DNA of 64,000 nucleotides from positions 868,001 through 932,000 of the forward strand of contig NZ_SWKR01000002.1 in NCBI RefSeq assembly GCF_005144715.1, given 5' to 3'. Below the pieces are notes generated by a model that saw only the letters and a program-made list of their open reading frames with translations, did no database searches and was not told the DNA's origin. A program made the translations under genes and the position numbers. The stretch is from Sphingomonas baiyangensis (GTDB taxonomy: Bacteria; Pseudomonadota; Alphaproteobacteria; Sphingomonadales; Sphingomonadaceae). Positions within the stretch are counted from its first letter, which is position 1, and every line of letters starts with the position of its first letter. This document shows positions 27,161 to 35,829 of this stretch, piece after piece.

Positions 27161-27714
27161 CAGCTGTCCATGTGCCGAAAACCGACGCGCAGATAATCCC
27201 AGCCCGTCGCCAGCGTCAGCACCGCCGATCCCCATAGACAAGCGAGCCCTACGATCTGCACGAACGGCCAGCCGGGCGTCGCTCCGGCGAGGATGAGTGC
27301 TCCCAGCGCCACCAGTTGCAGCGCGGTCTTCCACTTCGCCAGCTTGGAGACGGGCACTGATACGCGCAGCCCCCCGAGGAACTCGCGCAAGCCCGATACC
27401 ATGATCTCGCGCAACAGGATGACCAGCGCGGCGATCACGTGCAGCCCGGCAATGTCGCGCGTGGCGACGAGGATCAGGATCACCGCCGCGACCATGATCT
27501 TGTCGGCGATCGGATCGAGGAAAACGCCGAGCCGCGACACCGTCCCCTGCGAGCGCGCGAGATAGCCATCGAGATAGTCGGTGAAGCCGACGATGCAGTA
27601 GAGCACGAAGGCAAGCAGATAGCCGAGCTGCCAGCCAGGCCACCACAGCAGCGCGACGAGCAGCGGCACCGCGAAGATTCGCGACAGCGTCAGGATGTTG
27701 GGAAGCGTCAGCAT
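27160..27714 (-). CDS. pgsA: CDP-diacylglycerol--glycerol-3-phosphate 3-phosphatidyltransferase
   Basis: PgsA makes phosphatidylglycerol phosphate in the inner membrane. The 184-residue protein carries the full CDP-alcohol phosphotransferase motif, DYLDGYLAR then G-x3-D-x3-D in GVFLDPIADK, and about five membrane helices. GGGGGAGGT gives a strong ribosome binding site before ATG 27714. It is divergent from an LplT-like gene, which may also act on phospholipids. Confidence 0.95.
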   Translation of the reverse strand: MLTLPNILTLSRIFAVPLLVALLWWPGWQLGYLLAFVLYCIVGFTDYLDGYLARSQGTVSRLGVFLDPIADKIMVAAVILILVATRDIAGLHVIAALVILLREIMVSGLREFLGGLRVSVPVSKLAKWKTALQLVALGALILAGATPGWPFVQIVGLACLWGSAVLTLATGWDYLRVGFRHMDS

Positions 27715-27892
27715 CGTACCTCCCCCTAACAGCATGGGGCGGCCGGGGGGAAGATTCATCGATTGAGGGCGCGTGCCGCCTCGGCTAAGGCGGGGCGGCG
27801 ATGACGGCGCTGCCACCTCCGCATGTTGCGGCCCTCCGTGGCGCGCGTTCCCACGGTCTCCGACCCAACCATCCCACCAGGCGATTCCCGGT

Positions 27893-29182
27893 ATGATCAA
27901 TGCGCTTGGGCTTTTGAAGGAGCGCCGCTTCCTGCCGTTGTTCGTCACCCAGTTTCTGGGCGCGTTCAACGACAATCTGTTCAAGACCGCGATGGTGCTG
28001 TTCGCCACCTACACGGTGTTCAACGATCCCGCAGTCGAATCGAACTTCAATGCGCTGGCGACGGGGCTGGCGCTCATCCCCTTCTTCCTCCTGTCGGCGC
28101 TCTCGGGCCAGCTGGCAGATACCTATGACAAGGCGCGCATCATCCGGCTGGTGAAGGCCGCCGAGATTGCGATCATGATCTTCGGCGCGAGCGGATTGCT
28201 ACTGGCGCGGCACGGCTATGCGACGATCGGCATCGCGATGATGCTCGCCGCGGTACTGATGCTGGGGACGCACTCGACCTTTTTCGGGCCGATCAAATAC
28301 GCCATCCTGCCGCAGCACCTGCAGGATGACGAGGTGCTGGGCGGCACCGGACTGGTCGAGGCGGGCACGTACCTGTCGATCCTGATGGGCACCGTGCTGG
28401 CAGGCTGGATCAGCGTCGAGGGCGCGGCGGCGACGGTGGTCGTGGTAGCGCTGATAGGGTATCTCAGCGGGCGCCAGGTGCCGCCGGCACCCCGGCTCGG
28501 GCCGCCGCTTGCGATCAACTGGAACCCCGTCACGGCATCGTGGCGGCTCATATCGGCGACGATGCACATCCCGCGCCTTTTCCTAGCGATCTGCGCGATC
28601 AGCTTCTTCTGGACGATCGGCTCGGTGCTGATCGTCATCTTCCCGCCGCTGGTGAAGAACGTGCTCACCGCCGACGAGCGTGTCGCCAGCCTGACGATCG
28701 CGATCTTCTCGGTCGGTGTGGCGATCGGCTCGGTGGTCATCAATTCGATGCTCAAGTCGCGCATCTCGGCGCAATATTCGCCCATCTCGGTGATCCTGAT
28801 GGCGGTGTTCGTCGCTGCCTTTTCGGTCGAGGCGCGGTTGTGGCGGCCGGCTGCGCCGGGGCTGCTCTATGGCATGGTCGATTTCGTCACGATGCCGCAG
28901 GCGCTCGTCGTGCTCGCGACGTTGATGGCCATCGCGATCACCGGCGGCATGTTCGTGGTTCCGCTCTACGCGTTCCTGACAACTACCGTGACCAAGGATC
29001 AGACCGCGCGCACCGTCGCGGCGAACAATGTGGTCAATGCCGGGGCGATGACGGTGGGGGCATTGTCGGTGATCGGGCTTACTGCGCTCGGTGTCAGCCC
29101 CGCCGACATGCTGCTGGTGGTATCGGGCATGTGCCTCGTCGCGGCGTGGATCGCACGCAAGCTGCACCGCGCCTGCGACTGA
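27893..29182 (+). CDS. MFS transporter, LplT/lysophospholipid-transporter-like
   Basis: This 429-residue protein has about twelve membrane helices. The start, FLPLFVTQFLGAFNDNLFK, is the hallmark of the MFS proteins that flip lysophospholipids, as seen in LplT and the MFS part of Aas fusions. No acyltransferase domain is fused here. ATG 27893 is chosen because the family-like sequence begins right there. A longer in-frame reading frame to the left is not conserved-looking. Position next to pgsA supports a phospholipid role. Confidence 0.82.
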   Translation: MINALGLLKERRFLPLFVTQFLGAFNDNLFKTAMVLFATYTVFNDPAVESNFNALATGLALIPFFLLSALSGQLADTYDKARIIRLVKAAEIAIMIFGASGLLLARHGYATIGIAMMLAAVLMLGTHSTFFGPIKYAILPQHLQDDEVLGGTGLVEAGTYLSILMGTVLAGWISVEGAAATVVVVALIGYLSGRQVPPAPRLGPPLAINWNPVTASWRLISATMHIPRLFLAICAISFFWTIGSVLIVIFPPLVKNVLTADERVASLTIAIFSVGVAIGSVVINSMLKSRISAQYSPISVILMAVFVAAFSVEARLWRPAAPGLLYGMVDFVTMPQALVVLATLMAIAITGGMFVVPLYAFLTTTVTKDQTARTVAANNVVNAGAMTVGALSVIGLTALGVSPADMLLVVSGMCLVAAWIARKLHRACD

Positions 29183-29189
29183 AGCGCGC

Positions 29190-29354
29190 TCAGGCGATCA
29201 GCGTATAGAAGCACACGAAGAACGCGGTGAAGCTCAGCACGAACAGCTTCATGTCGCCATCTTCCTCGCGCACGCGCAGCGGTCGTACGCGGCCACGCAG
29301 CACGCTGCGGCGGAACGGATGCCCGGAGGCGGCGGAGTGGCTGCGTTGCATCAT
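29190..29354 (-). CDS. Small tail-anchored membrane protein (54 residues)
   Basis: This is a short gene with a basic N-terminal half (HPFRRSVLRGRVRPLRVRE) and a single C-terminal hydrophobic helix, KLFVLSFTAFFVCFYTLIA, that runs to the end. The layout is a tail-anchored protein with its basic part in the cytoplasm. Two starting ATGs (29354, 29351) are adjacent. It is convergent with the LplT-like gene. I recall similar tails in sphingomonads but no function. Confidence 0.6.
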   Translation of the reverse strand: MMQRSHSAASGHPFRRSVLRGRVRPLRVREEDGDMKLFVLSFTAFFVCFYTLIA

Positions 29355-29401
29355 GCGGATGTTAACGCGCCGTTAGCCATCGGGTCGCGTGCGATGCTTG
29401 G

Positions 29402-30277
29402 TTAACGCCGTCCCGCGTCGGGACGCGTCCTGGCGCCCTTCGCGCCATAGCCCGCGGCGAAGACCGCGTCATAGGCTGCGAACGTGATCGAATTGGCGGC
29501 AAGGTCGATGCGCGGTCCGGGCGGGGCGGCCGGCCTTGGCGAAGCGACGATGGCAGCGACGGCAGCGCCCATCGGAGGGGTTGCGACCTTTGTCGGCACG
29601 GACGGTGCACTCGTCACGGCCGCCGCGGTCACGCGTTCGTCGCGCAGCGTGGCGGCCTTCAGACCTGCATCGGCAACGAGCACCGGCGGCAGCGCCGGCT
29701 TGGGCGCCGGCAGCGTCGCGCCCGGTAATGCGGTGTCGATCACCCGCACCTCGCCACCCATGTCGGTCAGGTCGTAGAGCTTCTTGGCGAAGGCGGCGGG
29801 GAAGCGGATGCAGCCATGTGATGCCGGATAGCCGGGCAGATCGCCCGCATGCATCGCGATACCCGTCCAGGTCAGCCGCTGCATGTACGGCATCGGCGCA
29901 TTCGAATAGAGGTTCGAGCGGTGGAACACCTTCTTCTGGAGGATGGTGAAGCTGCCGACGGGCGTGCGCTTGCCCGCCTTGCCCGTCGATACCGTCGATA
30001 CGCCCAGGAGCTCGCCGCCGCGATAGATATAGGCCATCTGCGCCGGCAGGCTGATGACCACTGCGACGGGACCCGCGCGCGACACGTCGTCGCGCCAGAC
30101 GAATTCGCCGGGCTTGAGCGAGGCGGCGCGAACTTCAACCGACTGCGCATCGCCAGCCTGCGCCGATACGGGCGCGGCGAGTAACAGCGCGGCGGCGACT
30201 GCCCGCGCCCAGCCGTTGCGACGCGGCGACGAAGCGCAACACGATATGATCGGCGTCGTGAATGCGTTGCGCGACAT
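29402..30277 (-). CDS. L,D-transpeptidase (YkuD domain), exported
   Basis: This 291-residue protein has an N-terminal signal segment (AVAAALLLAAPVSAQA, cleavage near residue 41). The YkuD domain (about 55-185) has the catalytic HAGDLPGYPASHGCIRFP with His and Cys in place. Such enzymes make 3-3 cross-links in peptidoglycan or attach proteins to it. The C-terminal third is Pro/Ala-rich and low complexity. It is divergent from a second transpeptidase-like gene, 59 bases away. Confidence 0.9.
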   Translation of the reverse strand: MSRNAFTTPIISCCASSPRRNGWARAVAAALLLAAPVSAQAGDAQSVEVRAASLKPGEFVWRDDVSRAGPVAVVISLPAQMAYIYRGGELLGVSTVSTGKAGKRTPVGSFTILQKKVFHRSNLYSNAPMPYMQRLTWTGIAMHAGDLPGYPASHGCIRFPAAFAKKLYDLTDMGGEVRVIDTALPGATLPAPKPALPPVLVADAGLKAATLRDERVTAAAVTSAPSVPTKVATPPMGAAVAAIVASPRPAAPPGPRIDLAANSITFAAYDAVFAAGYGAKGARTRPDAGRR

Positions 30278-30336
30278 ATGCTATAGCTCCCGCCTGTCGA
30301 CTCCCGTCAGACGAGGTCTAGCGTATAGTGAACCCG

Positions 30337-31038
30337 ATGTTAACCGAAGCGGCATCGCGCCGCCGATTCCTGCGCATCGGCGCGGGGCTGGCGGCGATGG
30401 CGGTCGTCCCGGGCTGCGTGTCGACAAAAGGCGTGCAGACAGCGGGGCGCACGCCGCCGCGTCCCACGCCGCCCGCCGAAGCGACGGTCATGGCCCCGCC
30501 GCCTCCCCGCCCGGTCATCACCCACGCCTCGGGCGTAGCGCAGCCGCTGTTCGAGCGGGCGATGGCGGCCCGCGCAGGCAACAAGGCGATCACGCAGCAG
30601 GACCGTATCGCGATCATCGATTTCGCCCCCGCCTCGTTCCGCTCGCGCCTCTACCTCATCGACGTGACCAGCGGACGCGTGCAGCGGCATCTGGTGAGCC
30701 ACGGCTCGGGCTCGGACCCCGGGCATACCGGCTTTCTCCAGCGCTTCTCGAACGAGGACGGATCAGAGGCTACCTGCGAGGGCGCCTTCGCCACCAGCGA
30801 CTATTATGTCGGCCAGCACGGTCGTTCTCAACGGTTGCTCGGCCTCGATCCCACCAATTCGAACGCCTTCACCCGCGCGATCGTCGTGCATGGCGCCTGG
30901 TATGCCGAAAAGGACATGCTGGTGAAGCACGGCAAGCTCGGCCGCAGCCAAGGCTGCTTCGCGGTCGGCGACAGCGAGTTGCAGCGCGTGTTCGATCATC
31001 TGGGCGAAGGCGCACTGATCTACGCGGGGAAAGCGTGA
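30337..31038 (+). CDS. Murein L,D-transpeptidase catalytic-domain family lipoprotein (YkuD_2)
   Basis: This 233-residue protein has a Tat-like start (SRRRFLRIGAG) that runs into a lipobox (VVPGC), so it is probably exported folded and lipidated. The domain from about residue 75 on is of the YkuD_2 type, with HLVSHGSGSDPGHTGFLQRF and the C-terminal cysteine in HGKLGRSQGCFAVG. It likely modifies peptidoglycan peptides. A GTG at 30328 is an alternative start three codons earlier. It is divergent from the YkuD gene on its left. Confidence 0.85.
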   Translation: MLTEAASRRRFLRIGAGLAAMAVVPGCVSTKGVQTAGRTPPRPTPPAEATVMAPPPPRPVITHASGVAQPLFERAMAARAGNKAITQQDRIAIIDFAPASFRSRLYLIDVTSGRVQRHLVSHGSGSDPGHTGFLQRFSNEDGSEATCEGAFATSDYYVGQHGRSQRLLGLDPTNSNAFTRAIVVHGAWYAEKDMLVKHGKLGRSQGCFAVGDSELQRVFDHLGEGALIYAGKA

Positions 31039-31083
31039 CGCCAAGCGCCTTGGCGAGCCGGTGAAGCGCGCGTAGGAAGCGCC

Positions 31084-31155
31084 ATGCCCGATGCGCTTTC
31101 CGCCGATCCCGTCACATTGATCGACGCTCGCACTTCGATCTGGCGGTTTCGATGA
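31084..31155 (+). CDS. 23-codon leader ORF coupled to nadE
   Basis: A small reading frame, MPDALSADPVTLIDARTSIW then RFR, has a strong ribosome binding site (AGGAAG at 31074-31079, four bases before ATG). Its stop overlaps the nadE start as ATGA. The nadE start itself has no good ribosome binding site, so ribosomes finishing the leader may be what initiate nadE. It is too short for a known family and could be a regulatory leader peptide. Confidence 0.45.
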   Translation: MPDALSADPVTLIDARTSIWRFR

Positions 31156-33197
31156 GCCATCGTTTCTGGTCACACCACGCGCACGGTTTCGTGCGTGTCG
31201 CTGCCGCGACGCCCGCAGCGTTTGTCGGCGATCCGGCGGCTGCGGCGCAGGCCGCGATCGATTGCGCGCATCATGCCGATGCCGAGCGCTGCGATCTCGT
31301 CGTGTTCCCCGAGCTCAACCTGCCGGGCTATGCGATCGACGATCTGCACATGCAGGACGCGCTGCTCGATGCCGCCGAGCAGGCCATCGCCACAGTCACC
31401 GATGCTTCGACCGATTTGCGCCCGGTGCTGCTGGTCGGCGCGCCGGTGCGCCGGAACGGACGCCTCTATAACTGCGCGATCGCCATCGCGCGCGGCCGTA
31501 TTCTCGGCATCGTGCCCAAATGCTTCCTGCCCAATTATCGCGAATATTACGAAAAGCGCTGGTTCGCCTCGGGCCTCGGCCTTGCCGGGCTGACCGCGAC
31601 GGTCGCCGGCGAGCAGGTGCCCTTCGGCGCCGATCTGCTGTTCGCCGCCAGCGACCTGCCCGACTTCGTGTTCCATGCCGAGATTTGCGAGGATTTCTGG
31701 GCCGCCACGCCGCCCTCGACCGCAGGCGCGCTCGCCGGCGCGCTTATCGCCTGCAATCTCTCGGCCTCGAACATCGTCATCGGCAAGGCGCGCGAGCGGG
31801 CGATGCTGTGCGAATCGCAGTCGTCGCGCGCGATCTGCGCCTATGTCTATTCGGCCACTGGCCCTGGCGAATCGACCAACGAGGTCGCTTGGGACGGCCA
31901 GGGGATGATCTGGGAAGCCGGCACGCTGCTCGCCGAATCCGATCGCTTCGATCTCGCTGCCGAGCTTGTGATCGCCGATGTCGATGTCGGACGCTTGCGG
32001 CTCGAACGGATGCGGATGGGCAGCTTCAACGATGCCGGCGCTGCCGCCGGCCATCCCGAGACGCGCTTCCGCCGCGTGACGTTCGAGCATCAGACCGATT
32101 TCGGCGATGCGGGTCTGCGCCGCAGCGTCGCGCGCTTCCCGTTCGTGCCCGACGCGCCCGCGACGCTCGATGCCGATTGCTACGAGGCGTTCAACATCCA
32201 GGTCGAGGGTCTGCGCAAGCGCGTGACCGCGAGCGGCGCCGAACGGCTGGTGATCGGCATCTCGGGTGGGCTCGATTCGACGCACGCGCTGCTCGTAGCG
32301 GCCAAGGCGTTCGATCGCCTTGGGCGACCGCGCACCGACATTCTGGGCTTCACCATGCCCGGCTTCGCCACCGGCGAGCGCACCAAGGCCAGCGCATGGG
32401 CGTTGATGCGGGCGCTGGGCATCACCGGCGCCGAAATCGATATCCGCCCCGCCGCGCGGCAGATGCTGGGCGACATGGGACATCCCTTCGCCGAGGGCGA
32501 GCCGCAGTACGACGTGACGTTCGAGAATGTGCAGGCGGGACTGCGGACCGATTATCTGTTCCGCCTCGCCAACCAGCGCGGCGGACTGGTGGTGGGCACG
32601 GGGGATTTGTCCGAACTGGCGCTCGGCTGGTGCACTTATGGCGTTGGCGACCAGATGAGCCATTATGCCGTCAACGCCGGCGTGCCCAAGACGCTGATTC
32701 AGCATCTGATCCGCTGGACGATCCGCACGCTGCAATATGACGAGGCGACCAACGCGGTGCTGGGCGATATCCTCGCCACCGAAATCTCGCCCGAACTGGT
32801 GCCCGCCGATGCCGAGGGGCGGATGCAGTCGACCGAGGATCGGATCGGCCCCTATGCGCTGCACGACTTCTTCCTCCACCATGTCGTGCGCTTCGGCATG
32901 GACCCCGCCAAGATCGCGTTTCTCGCATGGCACGCCTGGCACGATGCGAGCGCGGGCCGCTGGCCGGCGGGCGTGCCCGACGATGCGCGCGTCGCTTACG
33001 ACCTGCCGACGATCGCGCGCTGGCTCGAGACGTTCCTCGACCGCTTCTTCCGCACCAGCCAGTTCAAGCGCAGCGCGATGCCCAACGGTCCGAAGATTTC
33101 GACCGCCGGCGCATTGTCGCCCCGCGGCGACTGGCGCGCGCCGTCGGACGGCACCGCACGGCCATGGATCGAGGCGCTGAAGGCAGGGCTGCCCTGA
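31152..33197 (+). CDS. nadE: Glutamine-dependent NAD+ synthetase
   Basis: This 681-residue two-domain enzyme makes NAD from nicotinic acid adenine dinucleotide, ATP and glutamine. The N-terminal nitrilase-type glutaminase has its Glu (VVFPELNLPGY), Lys (GIVPKCFLPNYREYYE) and Cys (FHAEICEDFW) in place. The C-terminal synthetase has the PP-loop GISGGLDSTHALL and GTGDLSELALGW. The start at 31152 overlaps the stop of a short leader ORF. Confidence 0.96.
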   Translation: MSHRFWSHHAHGFVRVAAATPAAFVGDPAAAAQAAIDCAHHADAERCDLVVFPELNLPGYAIDDLHMQDALLDAAEQAIATVTDASTDLRPVLLVGAPVRRNGRLYNCAIAIARGRILGIVPKCFLPNYREYYEKRWFASGLGLAGLTATVAGEQVPFGADLLFAASDLPDFVFHAEICEDFWAATPPSTAGALAGALIACNLSASNIVIGKARERAMLCESQSSRAICAYVYSATGPGESTNEVAWDGQGMIWEAGTLLAESDRFDLAAELVIADVDVGRLRLERMRMGSFNDAGAAAGHPETRFRRVTFEHQTDFGDAGLRRSVARFPFVPDAPATLDADCYEAFNIQVEGLRKRVTASGAERLVIGISGGLDSTHALLVAAKAFDRLGRPRTDILGFTMPGFATGERTKASAWALMRALGITGAEIDIRPAARQMLGDMGHPFAEGEPQYDVTFENVQAGLRTDYLFRLANQRGGLVVGTGDLSELALGWCTYGVGDQMSHYAVNAGVPKTLIQHLIRWTIRTLQYDEATNAVLGDILATEISPELVPADAEGRMQSTEDRIGPYALHDFFLHHVVRFGMDPAKIAFLAWHAWHDASAGRWPAGVPDDARVAYDLPTIARWLETFLDRFFRTSQFKRSAMPNGPKISTAGALSPRGDWRAPSDGTARPWIEALKAGLP

Positions 33198-33213
33198 CGG
33201 CCCTCTCCTTCTC

Positions 33214-33310
33214 CGTCACCCCGGACTTGTTCCGGGGTCCACCGTACCGCGAGAGCCATGAGCCGTTGTTTGGCGTGCGCAGTGGACCCCGGAACAAGTC
33301 CGGGGTGACG
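33214..33310. repeat. 29-base perfect inverted repeat (REP-like element)
   Basis: The left arm at 33214-33242 begins CGTCACCCCGGACTTGTTCC. The right arm at 33282-33310 is its exact reverse complement over all 29 bases, with a 39-base loop. Each arm also contains the inner inverted pair CCCCGGA/TCCGGGG. The CCCCGGACTTGTTCCGGGG core is one I recall as dispersed in sphingomonad genomes. It lies 17 bases after the nadE stop and may act as a terminator or mRNA-stabilising hairpin. Confidence 0.9.
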
Positions 33311-33378
33311 AACAGGGTCAGATTGCACGACAGCGCCCCCCCATTGCCAAACCCCGCCCCAGCCCCGATTTCCAGCCC

Positions 33379-34227
33379 ATGCCATCGCTCCCCTCGCTTC
33401 TCGCCCGTCAGGCAAAGTCCCGGCTGGTGCGCGAGGTGCGCGCCACGTTCAACGATATCGATCGTGGAGAAAAGCCGGTGCCGCGCAGCGCCGATGCGCT
33501 GTTTCCCGCCGGTAGCCCGATCGCGCGCGTGCACGGCGACGTAACCTCGATGATGGCCGGCGGCGTCGCGGCGCTGCTGCTCCAGATGCTGCATCCCAAG
33601 GTGCTGGCAGGGGTCTGGGATCACAGCAATTTCCGTACCGACATGCTCGGGCGCCTGCGCCGCACCGCGCGCTTCATTGCCGTCACGACCTATGGCGCGC
33701 GCGCCGATGCCGAGCGGGCGATCGCACGCGTATCGGCCATCCACGCACATGTTGGCGGAACGCTGCCCGACGGCACGCCCTACCGCGCCGACGATCCGCG
33801 GCTGCTCGCCTGGGTACACGTGACCGAAGCGACGATGTTCCTGGCAGCGTGGCAACGGTACGGCCGGACGCCGCTGACCGCTGCGGAGCAGGACGCATAT
33901 TTCGATCAGTTCGCGACGATCGCCGAGCGGCTCGGTGCCGATCCCGTGCCGCGCAGCCGTGCGGAAGCCGATCGTCTTATCGGCGCGATGCGGCCCGAAC
34001 TGATGGTCGACGAGCGCACGCGCGAAGTCGCCGATCTCGTGCTGGGCCAGCGTGCCCGCACGCCGCTGGCAGCGCCCGTGCAGCAGCTGACCTTCGCCGC
34101 CGCCGTCGATCTGCTGCCCGACTGGGCGCGCGCGATGCACCGGCGCCGCACGCCGGCGCTCGCATTGCCGATCGTGCGTGGCGGCACCGCCGGCGTCGCC
34201 CGCACACTGCGCTGGGCCTTCGGCTAA
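33379..34227 (+). CDS. DUF2236 / MpaB-family oxygenase-like protein
   Basis: This 282-residue soluble protein belongs to the DUF2236 family, which includes the rubber oxygenase Lcp and MpaB-type proteins. The visible family blocks are ARVHGDVTSMMAGGVAALLL, MLHPKVLAGVWDHSNFR and RLRRTARFIAVTTYG. The His in LHPKV and the Arg/His around DHSNFR may bind heme, as in relatives. Its substrate is unknown. It is flanked by two different inverted-repeat elements. Confidence 0.8.
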   Translation: MPSLPSLLARQAKSRLVREVRATFNDIDRGEKPVPRSADALFPAGSPIARVHGDVTSMMAGGVAALLLQMLHPKVLAGVWDHSNFRTDMLGRLRRTARFIAVTTYGARADAERAIARVSAIHAHVGGTLPDGTPYRADDPRLLAWVHVTEATMFLAAWQRYGRTPLTAAEQDAYFDQFATIAERLGADPVPRSRAEADRLIGAMRPELMVDERTREVADLVLGQRARTPLAAPVQQLTFAAAVDLLPDWARAMHRRRTPALALPIVRGGTAGVARTLRWAFG

Positions 34228-34251
34228 GCCGCTTTCTCGCGCGCCCCTTCC

Positions 34252-34340
34252 CACCGTTCGCACTGAGCTTGTCGAAGTGCCGTCCTTTCCCGCCGCCACA
34301 GGAAAGCTCAGTGCTTCGACAAGCTCCAGCACGAACGGTG
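34252..34340. repeat. Imperfect inverted repeat (second REP-like family)
   Basis: The left arm, 34252-34280, begins CACCGTTCGCACTGAGCTTG. The right arm, ending at 34340, is a near reverse complement (GCTTCGACAAGCTCCAGCACG...GGTG) with a few mismatches and one extra base. The AGCTTGTCGAAG core is one I recall as widespread in sphingomonads. It sits between two convergent genes and likely ends both transcripts. Confidence 0.75.
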
Positions 34341-34366
34341 AAAGATCAAGCGCACGCCCCCTGCAA

Positions 34367-35818
34367 CTACGCCGCGCTCAGCGCATAATCGTAGCGGCCC
34401 GTCCGCTGCGCCTCGGCGGGCACCCAGCAACCGTGAAAGGTCGAGCGCACGCGCACCGGCAGCTTGATCGTCGCCACCGGCCCCGCCGCGAGATCGAGCG
34501 CATCGAGCACAACGAGATCGCTGCGCCCCTGCGCCACCCGCGCCACCGGCACCAGCAGCCAGCCATCGCCTTCGGCGCTGTCGGGCGTGCGCGGCACGAA
34601 CTGGCATTCCTGCACGCTGTCGCCCGGCCCCGGCGACCAGCTCTCGAACGCGCCGGTCGCGAGGTCGAGATGGCCGGTGCCGCTCGATCCGTCGGCCGAT
34701 CGCGCGGCGATCATGTATCCGTGCCGATAGGGCCGGCCCTGATAGCGATCGTCGGTACGCGGCATCTCGCACGGCACGTTAAGCAACCGTTGCTTGTCGA
34801 ATCCGCCGTCGTTGCGCGTCAGGTCCATCGTCATGCGCGTCAGGAACGGCGGTACGCCCGGCACATGCTCGCCCGTTGGCGTGGGGAAGAAGGGGAAGCA
34901 ATTGCCTTCGTACAGCACGACGTCGAGATGGATCTTGCTGCCGTCACGATGCGCGTTGAGCATGTGCCCGGCACTCGTCGTCGGCCCTTTGAACCAGCGG
35001 ATGTCGGCCGCCGTGCCGTAGCGTGGCACCAGCGCGACATGCGTTTCCTCATCGGGGCACCAGCGATAGAAAGTGCCGCCCGCATTGGCGTGCTCCTCGT
35101 CATGGATGAGCGGGAAGAACGGAAAGACGATCCATTCGTCGGTAATCGCGAAATCATGGACGCACGCCGCATAGGGCATTTCGAACCAGATCTCGTTCTT
35201 CTTTCCGCCATGCTCGTCGAACAGATAGAAGACGATGTCCTTCGATCCGTCGCCACGCGCCTGGTAGGAAAAGGCGAGCAGCTCGTTGGTGATCGGATCG
35301 ACCTTGGGGTGCGCGGTGAAGCTGGTCGAGGTGATCTGGCCGTTCAGATCGGTGCGACCGATTGTCTCGAGCGTGTCGGGATCGACCTCATAGGGGTGGT
35401 CGTCCTCCTTCAACGCATAGAGATGGCCGGCATGGAACATCGCCGTCGTGTTGGCGGTGCCCATATGCGTGTCGCCCGCTTCGGGATCGTTGGTGAAGCG
35501 GTTGCGATAGCGGCCGAACAGCTGGCGTTTGGCCTCCTTCTGCTTCTTGTAGCGCGCCGTCTCCACCCAGCGGCTGCGATAGCTCACCTGCCCGCCCTCG
35601 AAGCGGAACATGTGCATCATCCCCTCGCCGTCGATGAAGATGTCGTCGTTGCGCTTCGAGGGATATTGCCAGTCGGCGCCGTTGCGATAGAGCGTTCCCT
35701 CAAGCCCTTCGGGGATCGCGCCCTGGATGATCTCCAGCCCCTCGATCGCGACCTCGGTGCGCATCGGCTCGCCCCAGCCCTTGAACAGATCGTTTTCCGG
35801 AAAGCGCAGCGGTTCCAT
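34367..35818 (-). CDS. Carotenoid-oxygenase family dioxygenase, lignostilbene-dioxygenase-like
   Basis: These non-heme iron enzymes cleave a C=C double bond, of stilbenes or carotenoids, to two aldehydes. The 483-residue protein has the four iron histidines: His170 (FTAHPK), His221 (CVHDFAIT), His285 (AGHMLNA) and His462 (STFHGCW). The blocks LFGRYRNRFTN and YALKEDDHP place Tyr104 and Lys137 33 residues apart. From memory this matches Tyr101/Lys134, which hold the 4-hydroxyl of lignostilbene in sphingomonad enzymes. A hydroxystilbene substrate is therefore favoured over a carotenoid. It is the last gene of a minus-strand run, 11 bases after the hydrolase. Confidence 0.85.
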   Translation of the reverse strand: MEPLRFPENDLFKGWGEPMRTEVAIEGLEIIQGAIPEGLEGTLYRNGADWQYPSKRNDDIFIDGEGMMHMFRFEGGQVSYRSRWVETARYKKQKEAKRQLFGRYRNRFTNDPEAGDTHMGTANTTAMFHAGHLYALKEDDHPYEVDPDTLETIGRTDLNGQITSTSFTAHPKVDPITNELLAFSYQARGDGSKDIVFYLFDEHGGKKNEIWFEMPYAACVHDFAITDEWIVFPFFPLIHDEEHANAGGTFYRWCPDEETHVALVPRYGTAADIRWFKGPTTSAGHMLNAHRDGSKIHLDVVLYEGNCFPFFPTPTGEHVPGVPPFLTRMTMDLTRNDGGFDKQRLLNVPCEMPRTDDRYQGRPYRHGYMIAARSADGSSGTGHLDLATGAFESWSPGPGDSVQECQFVPRTPDSAEGDGWLLVPVARVAQGRSDLVVLDALDLAAGPVATIKLPVRVRSTFHGCWVPAEAQRTGRYDYALSAA

Positions 35819-35829
35819 CGTCTCTCTCC

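Noticed and set aside
31170-32942. 590-residue open frame on the minus strand opposite nadE
   Set aside because: It mirrors the conserved NAD synthetase, which has all its catalytic motifs. Long antisense frames are expected at this GC content.
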